Part shown: piece after piece, positions 36,159-46,209 of the stretch
Layout: every line of letters begins with the position of its first letter
How positions within the stretch are numbered: position 1 is the stretch's first letter
From: Pseudomonas sp. KU26590
GTDB lineage: Bacteria > Pseudomonadota > Gammaproteobacteria > Pseudomonadales > Pseudomonadaceae
Reading direction: 5' to 3'
Assembly (NCBI RefSeq): GCF_026153515.1
Contig: NZ_CP110644.1
Span: forward strand, 2,633,501-2,697,500
DNA length: 64,000 nt
Made by a program: the position numbers and the translations under genes
Notes under the pieces: model-generated
What the model saw: only the letters and a program-made list of their open reading frames with translations
What the model was told of the DNA's origin: nothing
Databases searched by the model: none

Positions 36159-37118
36159 ATGCAAATTGCCCTGGCGCCCATGGAAGGCCTGGTCGACGAC
36201 ATCCTGCGCGACGTGCTGACGCAAGTCGGCGGCATCGACTGGTGCGTGACCGAATTCATCCGGGTGACCGAGCGCGTGCTGCCGGAGCACTACTTCCACA
36301 AGCTTGCGTCCGAGCTATTGCAGGGCTCGAAAACCCGCGCCGGCGTGCCCTTGCGTGTGCAACTGCTGGGTTCAGACCCAGTGTGCCTGGCCGAGAACGC
36401 CGCCTTCGCGGCCGAGTTGGGCGCACCGGTCATTGACCTGAACTTTGGCTGCCCGGCCAAGACCGTCAACAAATCCCGGGGCGGGGCGGTGCTGCTCAAG
36501 GAGCCAGAGCTGCTGCACACCATCCTCAGCCACGTTCGCCGCGCTGTGCCGGCGCACATTCCGGTCACCGCCAAAATGCGCCTGGGTTACGACAGCACCG
36601 AGCCAGCCCTGGATTGCGCGCGGGCGCTGGAAGCAGGCGGCGCGGAACTCATCGTCGTCCACGCTCGCACCAAGGTCGACGGCTACAAGCCGCCGGCGCA
36701 CTGGGAGTGGATTGGCAAGATTCAGGACGTGGTGAAGATTCCGATCATCGCCAACGGCGAGATCTGGACCGTCGACGACTGGCGCCGCTGCCGGGAGATC
36801 TGCGGAGCCCGCGACATCATGATCGGCCGCGGTCTGGTGGCGCGTCCGGACCTGGGCCGGCAGATCGCCGCTGCGCAAGCCGGGCGCGACGTCATCCCCA
36901 TGACCTGGGCGGAGCTGCAGCCGCTGCTGCGGGATTTCTGGCTGCAGGCCATGGCCAAGATGACCCGCGTGCAGGCACCCGGCCGCCTCAAGCAATGGGT
37001 GGTCCTGCTGACCAAAAGCTACCCCGAAGCGACTCTGCTGTTTGATGCCCTGCGCCGCGAAACCGACTGCGAGCGGATCAGTCAGATGCTCGGTGTGAGC
37101 GTGCCGGAAGCCGCCTGA
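36159..37118 (+). CDS. dusC: tRNA-dihydrouridine(16) synthase DusC
   Basis: A 319-residue FMN-dependent enzyme that reduces U16 in tRNA. The start [18 protein letters not shown] is typical for DusC, the catalytic cysteine is C98 in [16 protein letters not shown] sequence ([12 protein letters not shown]), and the FMN phosphate site is [10 protein letters not shown]. It stands alone between a thioesterase and the heat-shock gene. A run of nine or more T follows the stop. Confidence 0.95.
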   Translation: MQIALAPMEGLVDDILRDVLTQVGGIDWCVTEFIRVTERVLPEHYFHKLASELLQGSKTRAGVPLRVQLLGSDPVCLAENAAFAAELGAPVIDLNFGCPAKTVNKSRGGAVLLKEPELLHTILSHVRRAVPAHIPVTAKMRLGYDSTEPALDCARALEAGGAELIVVHARTKVDGYKPPAHWEWIGKIQDVVKIPIIANGEIWTVDDWRRCREICGARDIMIGRGLVARPDLGRQIAAAQAGRDVIPMTWAELQPLLRDFWLQAMAKMTRVQAPGRLKQWVVLLTKSYPEATLLFDALRRETDCERISQMLGVSVPEAA

Positions 37119-37136
37119 AATTTTTTTTTGATGAGG

Positions 37137-37164
37137 CTTGAAACGCAAATGGCCGTCCCTATTT
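37137..37164 (+). promoter_or_regulatory. Sigma-32 heat-shock promoter of the Hsp20 gene
   Basis: CTTGAAA (37137-37143) and CCCTATTT (37157-37164) with a 13-bp spacer match the sigma-32 consensus CTTGAAA-N11-15-CCCCATnT. It lies about 70 bp before the Hsp20 start. Confidence 0.85.
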
Positions 37165-37205
37165 TGGGGTTACGCGATGCCGAAGACGGGTCGCGGTTAT
37201 AACCA

Positions 37206-37224
37206 CTTGCTGATCTATCAGGAG
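37206..37224 (+). promoter_or_regulatory. ROSE-type RNA thermometer hairpin over the Hsp20 ribosome site
   Basis: CTTGCTGA (37206-37213) pairs with TCAGGAG (37218-37224) across a TCTA loop, with one bulged G opposite the Shine-Dalgarno sequence and a U-G pair. This is the layout of the last hairpin in ROSE elements, which melts when warm and exposes AGGAG. A GCGA/TCGC stem lies further 5'. Confidence 0.82.
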
Positions 37225-37232
37225 ATTTTCAG

Positions 37233-37676
37233 ATGACTACTGCATTTTCCCTGGCTCCACTGTTCCGTCACTCGGTTGGCTTCGACCGCTTCAACGACTT
37301 GTTCGAATCGGCGGCGCGCAACGAGTCGGCCAGCAGCTACCCTCCCTACAACGTCGAGAAACACGCTGATGACCAATACCGCATCGTCATCGCGGCGGCG
37401 GGGTTCAAGGAGGAAGATCTGGAGTTGCAAGTCGAGAAGGGCGTACTGACCGTCACCGGCAACAAGCGCGAGAACACCGCGGAAGGCGTGACCTTCCTGC
37501 ACCAGGGCATCGCCCAGCGTGCCTTCAAGCTGTCGTTCCGCCTGGCTGACCACATCGAGGTCAAGAACGCCGCTTTGGCCAATGGCCTGCTGAGCATTGA
37601 TCTGCTGCGTCTGGTGCCTGAAGAGGCCAAGCCAAAACGCATCGAAATCAATGCCCGCAAAACCCTGACTCACTGA
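37233..37676 (+). CDS. ibpA: Small heat-shock protein (IbpA-like, Hsp20)
   Basis: A 147-residue small heat-shock protein that holds unfolded proteins for later refolding. The alpha-crystallin domain spans about residues 35-130, starting PPYNVEKHADDQYRIVIAAAGF and including LEVQVEKG-type sequence (LELQVEKGVLTVTG). The C-terminal region has KPKRIEI, the I-x-I anchoring motif used for assembly. A sigma-32 promoter and ROSE hairpin upstream give transcriptional and translational heat control. Confidence 0.93.
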   Translation: MTTAFSLAPLFRHSVGFDRFNDLFESAARNESASSYPPYNVEKHADDQYRIVIAAAGFKEEDLELQVEKGVLTVTGNKRENTAEGVTFLHQGIAQRAFKLSFRLADHIEVKNAALANGLLSIDLLRLVPEEAKPKRIEINARKTLTH

Positions 37677-37692
37677 TCCCGAGTCAGGCCAG

Positions 37693-37719
37693 AAAGGCGC
37701 CCTGCGGGGCGCCTTTTTT
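37693..37719 (+). terminator. Rho-independent terminator of the Hsp20 gene
   Basis: AAAGGCGCC and GGCGCCTTT pair around ctgcgg, followed by a T-run. It starts 17 bp after the stop codon. Confidence 0.9.
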
Positions 37720-37782
37720 GTTTCTGTCTCGTGCCCATCGTGAGTGTGGCGCCGATCGGCATTCACGACTGCTGTGCAGCCG

Positions 37783-38089
37783 ATCGCGGGCAAGCGCGCT
37801 CCTACGCCCTGCGGGCAGAATCAAAAGCTCAACCTGACACCCAACCAATCCCGGATCCCCGCAAAACCTGTAGGAGCGCGCTTGCCCGCGAAGGCAGGGT
37901 GTCAGGCGAGTGATTCGTCACAGGTAGAATGCGTTCGCGGGCAAGCGCGCTCTTACGATGAATCTGGCCATGGCACACAAGCTTTGGCGTGCATGAGGTC
38001 CGTGGGAGCCGGCTTGCTGGCGAATGCTGTCTGTCATTCACCGAAGTGGGATCGCCGAACCGCGTTCGCCAGCAAGCCGGGTTCTACCG
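37783..38089. repeat. REP cluster: single family iii, REPIN family iii, REPIN family ii
   Basis: Single REP at about 37783-37805, family-iii REPIN at 37868-37957 and family-ii REPIN at 38001-38089. The last REPIN runs into the LysR gene: its terminal ctac supplies the TAG stop codon of that gene. These repeats occupy most of the gap 37720-38083. Confidence 0.85.
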
Positions 38090-38971
38090 TTGCTGAAACT
38101 CCGCAGCCTGCGCGTCCAGCAGCGCCATGAACGCCCGTGCCGCGTTGGAGAGCGTGCGTTCGGTGTGGACGATGTACCCCAGCTGTCGCCGCAACTGAAT
38201 GCCCGGTAACGGGATGGCCGTGACTTGCTCATCAAGCATGGTCCTGGGCAGCACGCTCCAGGCCAGGCCGATGGACACCATCATCTTGATCGTCTCCATG
38301 TAGTTGGTGCTCATGGCGATGTTCGGCTTCAAACCCTGGGCCTCGCACAGACCGCTGACGATGTGGTGGGTGAAGGTATTCTCGCCCGGGAACACCGCGG
38401 GGTAGCCGGCGATGTCCGCCAGGCTGACGTTTGCCTGGGTCGCCAGCGGATGCTCGGGGGCCGCGACGAAATCCAGCGGGTCGTCCCATATCTGCACGGC
38501 TTTGACCAGCGCGTGAGGCTCGGGCGCCAGGGTAATCACCGCCAGCTCCGCACGACCGTGGAGGATTTCTTCGTAGGCCACTTCCGAATCAAGAAACTGA
38601 ATGTCCAGCGCGACGTCCGGATAGGTCTTGGTGAACGCCCTTAATAGCGTAGGCAACCGGTGCAGTCCGATGTGGTGACTGGTCGCCAGGGTCAGACGCC
38701 CGGTGACTTCCCCGGTCAGGTTGGTCAGCGCACGACGGGTGTCGTCCAGCACATTGAGGATCTGATAAGCGCGGGGCAGCAGGGCGCGTCCGGCTTCGGT
38801 CAGGCTGACCTCGCGACCCAGCCGATCAAACAGCCGCACGTCCAGCTGCTGCTCCAGACCGGCAATGCGCTTGCTGACCGCCGGCTGCGTCAGGTGCAGA
38901 CGCTCACCGGCTGCCGAGAAACTGCCCATCTCGGCGATGGCGATAAAGGCATTGAGATTAGCCAGATCCAT
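38084..38971 (-). CDS. LysR-family regulator, likely of leuCD
   Basis: A 295-residue LysR regulator. The N-terminal helix-turn-helix (residues 1-60) reads LNAFIAIAEMGSFSAAGERL then TQPAVSKRIAGLEQQL. The substrate domain spans about 88-290. The start at 38971 has AGGA 9 bp upstream. It is divergent from leuC with a 155-bp gap containing the small palindrome ATGC-aaa-GCAT (38990-39000). In other Pseudomonas the leuC gene also has a divergent LysR gene, which supports the assignment. Confidence 0.88.
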   Translation of the reverse strand: MDLANLNAFIAIAEMGSFSAAGERLHLTQPAVSKRIAGLEQQLDVRLFDRLGREVSLTEAGRALLPRAYQILNVLDDTRRALTNLTGEVTGRLTLATSHHIGLHRLPTLLRAFTKTYPDVALDIQFLDSEVAYEEILHGRAELAVITLAPEPHALVKAVQIWDDPLDFVAAPEHPLATQANVSLADIAGYPAVFPGENTFTHHIVSGLCEAQGLKPNIAMSTNYMETIKMMVSIGLAWSVLPRTMLDEQVTAIPLPGIQLRRQLGYIVHTERTLSNAARAFMALLDAQAAEFQQR

Positions 38972-39126
38972 CTCGGATTCCTGTTGGTTATGCAAAGCAT
39001 GAAAAATATGAATTTGAGTTATTTAAGCATATTCCATAGCATCACCCCCACAAGCCAAAGGTCTTTACGGTGTCATCTCGACATCGGCGGCCGGGGCATA
39101 GAAATACGCTGATGAGGAACCGTCTG

Positions 39127-40551
39127 ATGGCCGGCAAAACGCTCTACGACAAGCTCTGGGATTCGCATTTGGTCAAGCAGCGCGACGATGGCTCCGCGCT
39201 GCTGTACATCGACCGTCACATCATCCACGAAGTGACCTCGCCTCAGGCTTTTGAGGGATTGCGCCTGGCCCGTCGCAAACCGTGGCGCATCGACGCCAAC
39301 GTCGCCACCGTCGACCACAACGTGCCGACCACCCCGGACCGCAAGGACGGCGTCGACGCCATCGTCGATCAGGTGTCGCGCTTGCAGGTCAAAACCCTCG
39401 ATGACAACTGCGACGAGTACGGCATCACCGAATTCAAGATGAACGACATCCGTCAGGGCATCGTTCATGTCATCGGCCCGGAGCAGGGCGCGACCCTGCC
39501 CGGCATGACCGTGGTCTGCGGCGACTCGCACACCTCCACCCACGGCGCTTTCGGCGCGCTGGCCCACGGCATCGGCACTTCCGAGGTCGAGCACGTCCTC
39601 GCGACCCAGTGCCTGGTCGCCAAGAAAATGAAGAACATGCAAGTGAAGGTCGACGGCAAGCTGCCGTTCGGCGTCACGGCCAAGGATATTGTCCTGGCCA
39701 TCATCGGCAAGATCGGCACCGCCGGCGGTAACGGCCATGCCATCGAATTCGCCGGCAGCGCCATTCGCGACCTGTCCGTCGAAGGCCGCATGACCATCTG
39801 CAACATGTCCATCGAAGCCGGCGCTCGCGTCGGGCTGGTGGCGACCGATAAAAAGACCATTGCCTACGTCAAGGGTCGTCCTTTCGCACCGAGTGCCGGG
39901 CAATGGGACGCAGCCGTCGAGGCCTGGAAAGACCTGGTGTCCGACGACGACGCGGTGTTCGACACCGTGGTCGAGCTCGACGCGACCCAGATCAAACCGC
40001 AAGTCAGCTGGGGCACGTCGCCGGAAATGGTCGTCGCCGTGGATCAGCATGTGCCCGATCCGGCGCAGGAAACCGATCTGGTCAAACGTGGCTCCATCGA
40101 GCGGGCCTTGAAGTACATGGGCCTGAAAGCCAATCAGGCGATCACCGATATTCAACTGGATCGCGTGTTCATCGGCTCGTGCACCAACTCGCGGATCGAA
40201 GACCTGCGCGCCGCGGCGGAAATCGCCAAGGGCCGCAAAGTGGCGGCGACCATCAAGCAGGCGATCGTCGTGCCGGGCTCGGGTTTGGTGAAGGAACAGG
40301 CCGAGCGGGAAGGGCTGGACAAGGTGTTCATCGAAGCCGGTTTCGAATGGCGCGAGCCGGGCTGCTCGATGTGCCTGGCGATGAACCCGGACCGCCTCGA
40401 GAGCGGCGAGCACTGCGCGTCGACCTCCAACCGCAACTTCGAAGGCCGTCAGGGCGCCGGTGGGCGTACTCACCTGGTCAGCCCGGCGATGGCGGCAGCG
40501 GCGGCGGTCAACGGCCGTTTCGTCGACGTTCGCACCATGAGCCAGGCATAA
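39127..40551 (+). CDS. leuC: 3-isopropylmalate dehydratase large subunit
   Basis: A 474-residue [4Fe-4S] subunit of isopropylmalate isomerase, second step of leucine synthesis. It begins [16 protein letters not shown], and has [27 protein letters not shown], the first Fe-S cysteine in FIGSCTNSR, and the pair in [17 protein letters not shown] precedes the ATG at 39127. It is followed by leuD after 10 bp. Confidence 0.96.
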   Translation: MAGKTLYDKLWDSHLVKQRDDGSALLYIDRHIIHEVTSPQAFEGLRLARRKPWRIDANVATVDHNVPTTPDRKDGVDAIVDQVSRLQVKTLDDNCDEYGITEFKMNDIRQGIVHVIGPEQGATLPGMTVVCGDSHTSTHGAFGALAHGIGTSEVEHVLATQCLVAKKMKNMQVKVDGKLPFGVTAKDIVLAIIGKIGTAGGNGHAIEFAGSAIRDLSVEGRMTICNMSIEAGARVGLVATDKKTIAYVKGRPFAPSAGQWDAAVEAWKDLVSDDDAVFDTVVELDATQIKPQVSWGTSPEMVVAVDQHVPDPAQETDLVKRGSIERALKYMGLKANQAITDIQLDRVFIGSCTNSRIEDLRAAAEIAKGRKVAATIKQAIVVPGSGLVKEQAEREGLDKVFIEAGFEWREPGCSMCLAMNPDRLESGEHCASTSNRNFEGRQGAGGRTHLVSPAMAAAAAVNGRFVDVRTMSQA

Positions 40552-40561
40552 GGAGCCCCGT

Positions 40562-41206
40562 ATGAAGCCTTTTACCCAACACACTGGTCTGGTCGCTCCG
40601 CTGGATCGCGCCAACGTCGACACCGATCAGATCATTCCCAAGCAGTTCCTGAAGTCGATCCGCAGAACCGGCTTTGGCCCGAACCTGTTTGACGAGTGGC
40701 GCTACCTCGACGTGGGCCAGCCGTATCAGGACAACAGCAAGCGTCCGCTGAACCCGGATTTCGTGCTCAACGCCGAGCGCTACCAGGGCGCCAGTGTCTT
40801 GCTGGCCCGGGAAAACTTCGGTTGCGGTTCGAGTCGTGAACACGCTCCGTGGGCGCTGGAAGAGTATGGTTTTCGCAGCATCATCGCGCCGAGCTACGCG
40901 GACATCTTCTTCAACAACAGCTTCAAGAACGGCCTGCTGCCGATCATCCTGAGCGAAAGCGAAGTCGATGAGCTGTTTAAAGTGGTCGAGGCAACCCCGG
41001 GCTACCAGTTGAACGTGGACCTGGCAGCGCAGACCGTGACCCGTGAAGATGGCAAGGTGTACCACTTTGAAATCGACGCCTTCCGCAAGCACTGCCTGCT
41101 CAATGGCCTGGACGACATCGGCCTGACCCTGATGGACGGCGAGGCAATTGCAGCGTTCGAGAGCAAGCACCGCGCGTCGCAGCCGTGGCTTTTCAGGGAT
41201 GCCTGA
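40562..41206 (+). CDS. leuD: 3-isopropylmalate dehydratase small subunit
   Basis: A 214-residue partner of LeuC carrying the substrate-binding swivelling domain. Typical sequences are [14 protein letters not shown] near residue 21 and [15 protein letters not shown] near 82-96. It is 10 bp after leuC with its own ribosome site (AGGAG). A REPIN separates it from leuB, where other Pseudomonas may have an extra methyltransferase gene. Confidence 0.96.
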   Translation: MKPFTQHTGLVAPLDRANVDTDQIIPKQFLKSIRRTGFGPNLFDEWRYLDVGQPYQDNSKRPLNPDFVLNAERYQGASVLLARENFGCGSSREHAPWALEEYGFRSIIAPSYADIFFNNSFKNGLLPIILSESEVDELFKVVEATPGYQLNVDLAAQTVTREDGKVYHFEIDAFRKHCLLNGLDDIGLTLMDGEAIAAFESKHRASQPWLFRDA

Positions 41207-41218
41207 TTGATACCCGGT

Positions 41219-41309
41219 CTGTAGGAGCCGGCTTGCTGGCGAACTCAGTGTGCGAGGCGACGCGACGGTGACTGAAAAGGCGCATTCGCCAGCAAGCCGG
41301 CTCCTACAG
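41219..41309. repeat. REPIN (family ii) between leuD and leuB
   Basis: Inverted gccggcttgctggc pair filling the leuD-leuB gap. A short CGCGCTTTCG-type stem near 41336-41355 (ggcgctttcgaagcgcc) follows. Confidence 0.85.
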
Positions 41310-41378
41310 ACGGCATAGCACCTGCTTACATAATCGGCGCTTTCGAAGCGCCGATGCACTTATTGAAACGAGGACGTT

Positions 41379-42461
<1,083 letters not shown>

Positions 42462-42467
42462 TATCTC

Positions 42468-42530
42468 GGGCCCACGACTGTCAGGTTGAGCCCTGTGGCT
42501 CTCTGCGGTCGGGGCCCCACTTTTAATTAA
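42468..42530 (+). terminator. Two-tier hairpin between leuB and asd (terminator or attenuator)
   Basis: The outer stem pairs GGGCCCaCGAC (42468-42478) with GTCGGGGCCC (42508-42517) with one bulge. Inside it GAGCC (42488-42492) pairs with GGCTC (42497-42501). It is followed by acttttaatt, then the asd ribosome site. It could end most leuB transcripts or control asd. No riboswitch class is recognised. Confidence 0.6.
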
Positions 42531-42542
42531 GGTGTAGTTGCG

Positions 42543-43655
42543 ATGAAACGTGTAGGTCTGGTCGGTTGGCGCGGGATGGTCGGTTCCGTGCTCATGCAGC
42601 GCATGCTGGAAGAGCAGGATTTCGATCTCATTGAGCCGGTTTTTTTCACCACCTCCAACGTCGGCGGCCAAGGCCCGTCGGTGGGCAAGGACGTCGCGCC
42701 GCTCAAAGATGCCTACAGCATCGACGAGCTCAAGACCCTGGACGTGGTGCTGACCTGCCAGGGCGGCGACTACACCAACGAAGTATTCCCCAAGCTGCGC
42801 GAAGCGGGCTGGCAGGGTTACTGGATCGACGCGGCGTCGTCCCTGCGCATGCAGGATGATGCGGTGATCATCCTCGATCCGGTCAACCGCAAGGTCATCG
42901 ACCAGCAGCTGGATGCCGGCACCAAAAATTACATCGGCGGCAATTGCACCGTCAGCCTGATGCTGATGGGCTTGGGCGGGCTGTTCGAGGCAGGTCTCGT
43001 GGAGTGGATGAACGTCATGACGTATCAGGCCGCTTCCGGTGCCGGTGCGCAGAACATGCGTGAGTTGATCAAGCAGATGGGTGCGATCAATGCGTCGGTG
43101 GCGGACGAACTGGCGAACCCTGCCAGCGCGATTCTGGACATCGATCGCAAAGTGGCTGACGCGATGCGTGGCGAGGGCTTCCCGACCGAGAACTTCGGGG
43201 TGCCGCTGGCGGGCAGTCTGATCCCGTGGATCGACAAGGAGCTGCCGAACGGTCAGAGCCGCGAGGAGTGGAAAGGGCAGGCGGAGACGAACAAGATTCT
43301 GGGTCGTTTCAAGAGCCCGATCCCGGTCGACGGTATTTGCGTGCGCATCGGCGCGATGCGGTGCCACAGTCAGGCGCTGACGATCAAGCTGAACAAGGAT
43401 GTGCCGATCGCCGACATCGAGGGGATGATCAGTCAGCACAACCCGTGGGTGAAGCTGGTGCCGAATAATCGCGAAGCGAGCATTCAGGAGCTGAGCCCGA
43501 CGTCGGTGACCGGGACGTTGAATATTCCGGTGGGGCGTTTGCGCAAGTTGAACATGGGTTCGCAGTATCTGGGCGCGTTTACCGTGGGCGACCAGTTGTT
43601 GTGGGGCGCGGCCGAGCCGTTGCGTCGGATGCTTCGTATTCTGCTGGAACGGTAA
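42543..43655 (+). CDS. asd: Aspartate-semialdehyde dehydrogenase
   Basis: A 370-residue NADPH-dependent enzyme that makes aspartate semialdehyde for lysine, methionine, threonine and cell-wall diaminopimelate. The cofactor loop is [15 protein letters not shown], and the catalytic cysteine is in [17 protein letters not shown] (about residue 136). The longer, gamma-proteobacterial form is clear from length and the [16 protein letters not shown] segment. It lies 81 bp after leuB, as in other Pseudomonas. Confidence 0.96.
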   Translation: MKRVGLVGWRGMVGSVLMQRMLEEQDFDLIEPVFFTTSNVGGQGPSVGKDVAPLKDAYSIDELKTLDVVLTCQGGDYTNEVFPKLREAGWQGYWIDAASSLRMQDDAVIILDPVNRKVIDQQLDAGTKNYIGGNCTVSLMLMGLGGLFEAGLVEWMNVMTYQAASGAGAQNMRELIKQMGAINASVADELANPASAILDIDRKVADAMRGEGFPTENFGVPLAGSLIPWIDKELPNGQSREEWKGQAETNKILGRFKSPIPVDGICVRIGAMRCHSQALTIKLNKDVPIADIEGMISQHNPWVKLVPNNREASIQELSPTSVTGTLNIPVGRLRKLNMGSQYLGAFTVGDQLLWGAAEPLRRMLRILLER

Positions 43656-43702
43656 TCCGGCGTTCGCGCTAGCCCTGCGGCGTGGGTTAGTACTTCAAAA
43701 TC

Positions 43703-43983
43703 AAGAGCGTCTGCCTGAGGGCAGACGTTTCGCCTTCGGCGAGTTACTTTTGAAAAGCACCAAAAGTAACCAAAAGTGCCTGCTCTCGGTTGGGCCCCTC
43801 GTTCCTCGGGGTTCCTTCACTCCGGTCCCGCTCCGTGGGTCCGCGCCGAACGGACATCCATGTCCGCAACGGCGCTCTCGCCGCATCCATGCGGCTCGAC
43901 CCACTCCGCGAAACCTCCGTTCAGCCTGCACCCAAGTCGCGACTTGTGTTGTCTGGACTTTTTGCGTACGAAGATCAAAAGCA
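43703..43983 (+). repeat. Structured intergenic element, copy E (left half of locus 3)
   Basis: Same element as 148-425. Stems: GTCTGCC-tgag-GGCAGAC (43709-43726), CGCC-ttc-GGCG, GTTACTTTT/AAAAGTAAC, GGAC-atccat-GTCC, GCCGC-atccat-GCGGC. It starts about 50 bp after asd and ends at gaagatcaaaagc. Confidence 0.8.
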
Positions 43984-44006
43984 GATCAAGGGCTGACGCA
44001 ATCCAG

Positions 44007-44097
44007 TGTAGGAGCGCGCTTGCCCGCGATGGCGTTCTGTCAGTCACACAGATAAAGCTGACCCACCATAATTCGCGGGCAAGCGCGCTCCTACAAT
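44007..44097. repeat. REPIN (family iii) inside locus 3
   Basis: Inverted gcgcgcttgcccgcga pair located between element copies E and F. Confidence 0.85.
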
Positions 44098-44133
44098 TGA
44101 TCTTCATCCGCCGCACGGTTTGGCGTCGAATCC

Positions 44134-44262
44134 GATCGTTCCCACGCTCTGCGTGGTAATGCCGCCTCGGACGCTCTGCGTCCTGCAGAAGATGTGCATC
44201 AAGCCACCGATCTGACGCGGAGCGTCACAGGACGCATTCCCACGCGGAGCGTGGGAACGATC
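44134..44262. repeat. Multi-hairpin repeat family iv, well-preserved copy
   Basis: Same unit as 25170-25296, from gatcgttccc to gggaacgatc, with the same four CGC/GCG hairpins. A family-i REP pair follows at 44323-44392. Confidence 0.85.
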
Positions 44263-44322
44263 AACAATCAATAAGGGGACCGGTTCATTCGCCATCAATT
44301 TCGCGGCGTGCCCACTGACGCT

Positions 44323-44392
44323 TTCCCGGCTAAAGCCGGTCCCACTGAATGCACGCCGTTTCCTGTAGGACCGGCTTCAGCCGGGAAGCTGT
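44323..44392. repeat. Close family-i REP pair
   Basis: Inverted ccggctaaagccgg and ccggcttcagccgg only about 30 bp apart, shorter than the usual spacer. Confidence 0.75.
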
Positions 44393-44408
44393 TGATCTGC
44401 TTGATGGC

Positions 44409-44683
44409 GCTTTTGATCTTCATGTGCAAAAAGCCCAAACACCGCAAAACGCGACTTTGGTGCAGGCCGAACGCAGACGACGCGCAGTGGGCCGAGCGGC
44501 ATGGATGCCGCGAGAGCGCCGTCAGGACATGGATGTCCGTTCGGCGCGGGCCCACGGAGCGTCGTCGGAGTGAGGGAACCCGACGTAGTCGGGCCAAACC
44601 GAGAGCAGGCACTTTTGGTTACTTTTAGTGCTTTTTAAAAGTAACTCGCCGAAGGCGAAACAATCTGCCCCTAGGCAGATGCT
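44409..44683 (-). repeat. Structured intergenic element, copy F (right half of locus 3)
   Basis: Reverse-orientation partner of E across 425 bp. The outermost stem reads ATCTGCC/GGCAGAT instead of GTCTGCC/GGCAGAC, a compensated change. The others are GTTACTTTT/AAAAGTAAC, CCCGAC-tac-GTCGGG and GCGGC-atccat-GCCGC. Its last 13 bp overlap the 3' end of the acyltransferase gene. Confidence 0.8.
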
Positions 44684-45816
44684 TCTGATCTTGAATTTGA
44701 CCTTGATCTTAAAACTGCAGCAAACCGCACGCCCGGCACCTCGATATACCGATGCGCCAACATCGAAACCACCAAAACCGCCACCACCACCAACAGCAAC
44801 AACAGATTGTCGTTCAGGGCACTGCCCGTACTCAGATAACGCACCAACGACCCCGGAATCTCCCCTGGCTTATCCACCAACAGCGGATAACCGCCAAACT
44901 TCGCCGCCACTGTCAGCCCCGTCGCGACCACGAAAATCACCGCGGCATGGGTCAGGTAAATCGACAGCCACAATTTGCCCAGCGCCGGAAACACCCGCAC
45001 CTGCAACAGCCGCGACACCACCCCGGCCTCCCAGGCGAACACCAGAATCGCCAGGCAAAACAGCAGCGCCAGCTCAATCGTCAGCGGGGCTTCGCCGTCC
45101 ACCATCAGCCAGCCGATCGACGCCAATATCCCCACCTCAAGCACACTGCCCAGCACCAGCCCCGGCGCGAAATTGCGCAGGCGCGCGTACAACCGATACG
45201 TCACCGTGCCCGCAAAAAAACAGGCCCCGCCCGACAACACATAGCGCTTCAGCAGATCGGAATCCGCAAACAGCCCGACAAACGCCAACCCCCCCAGCAG
45301 CGTGAAAATCATCCGCGCCATGCCCGGCAGCGCATAGCAGACCAGCCCGAAGATCAGCCACAGATAAAACGCGACGCTGACCCACCACGACGGATAGTTG
45401 AACGACAGCGCATTGAAGCCCGGCCACCACGCCTGAATCAGCAACAGATTGGGCAGGATCTCCCCAGGCGCCCGGTCACCGCTGAACGCCGGGAAATTCA
45501 ACAGCAGCCCATAGCGTTCCAGCACCAGCTTCAAACACTCGAAACCGATGAAGAACAACAACACCGCGATGTGCAGGGGCATGACCCGGCAGGCCCGGCC
45601 AATCATGAAGTCGCCCAGCTGTCGCGAGGTGTTCAGCGTGCCGACGTATCGCCGGTAAATCAGAAACCCGCTCAGGGCGAAGAACAGACCTGCGAACTGG
45701 CTGGCGTTACGGAAAAACGAAAGCTCCGTGATGCTTCGCTCGATGTGCGAGTGATGAACAATCAGGGTGAGGGCGCAGAGACCGCGCAGGCTGTCGAGCA
45801 CGAGGAATCGCTTCAT
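44671..45816 (-). CDS. Acyltransferase family 3 membrane protein (OafA/YrhL-like)
   Basis: A 381-residue integral membrane acyltransferase with about ten helices. The family signature is at the start: RFLVLDSLRGLCALTLIVHHSHIE, with the conserved Arg and the histidine pair near residues 23-24. ALSGFLIYRRY follows. These enzymes O-acetylate sugars of surface glycans or lipids. The start at 45816 has AAGGA upstream; the frame is open 61 codons further without support. The stop region overlaps copy F of the structured element. No glycan genes are adjacent, so the target is unknown. Confidence 0.85.
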   Translation of the reverse strand: MKRFLVLDSLRGLCALTLIVHHSHIERSITELSFFRNASQFAGLFFALSGFLIYRRYVGTLNTSRQLGDFMIGRACRVMPLHIAVLLFFIGFECLKLVLERYGLLLNFPAFSGDRAPGEILPNLLLIQAWWPGFNALSFNYPSWWVSVAFYLWLIFGLVCYALPGMARMIFTLLGGLAFVGLFADSDLLKRYVLSGGACFFAGTVTYRLYARLRNFAPGLVLGSVLEVGILASIGWLMVDGEAPLTIELALLFCLAILVFAWEAGVVSRLLQVRVFPALGKLWLSIYLTHAAVIFVVATGLTVAAKFGGYPLLVDKPGEIPGSLVRYLSTGSALNDNLLLLLVVVAVLVVSMLAHRYIEVPGVRFAAVLRSRSNSRSEASA

Positions 45817-46110
45817 CTTGAGTATCCTTTTTTCAGATGAGTCAGGCGTGCGGGCGCGCGAACAGGCGCCAGCAGGCGTGCAGGGCAGAGAGCGAAAGGA
45901 TGGGGCATACAGGAAAGTTACCACCTTCGGCACTGAGGCTGATGAGTGGTGGGAGCTGCTTGAAAAACAGGGGTTGACGCACCGTAGGCTGCAAGCCAAA
46001 AACTAACACGGGATTCGTGAAAGTTTTGCCAACGGCGGGCAGGAGTATGCCCTAACCGCAAACTTGTTCGGAACAGGCATTCATCGATCTCACTGCCCTG
46101 ACACAGTAAA

Positions 46111-46125
46111 TCCCACTATATGGGA
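46111..46125. promoter_or_regulatory. Candidate operator upstream of the galactonate operon
   Basis: Inverted repeat TCCCA-ctata-TGGGA, 85 bp before dgoK. It is the clearest symmetry in the 393-bp gap 45817-46209, which otherwise shows no gene and no REP. It could bind the IclR regulator encoded at 59956-60759; this is inference. Confidence 0.45.
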
Positions 46126-46209
46126 TCGTCAGTTATATATTGAGATCGCCCGCGCAACAGGTTTATAGTCCGCTCCGCATTCACTCATTAATAACAATCA
46201 GGTGAAGCC

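Noticed and set aside
42468..42530. Lysine riboswitch before asd
   Set aside because: The region is too short and lacks the conserved lysine riboswitch core; only a two-stem hairpin is seen.
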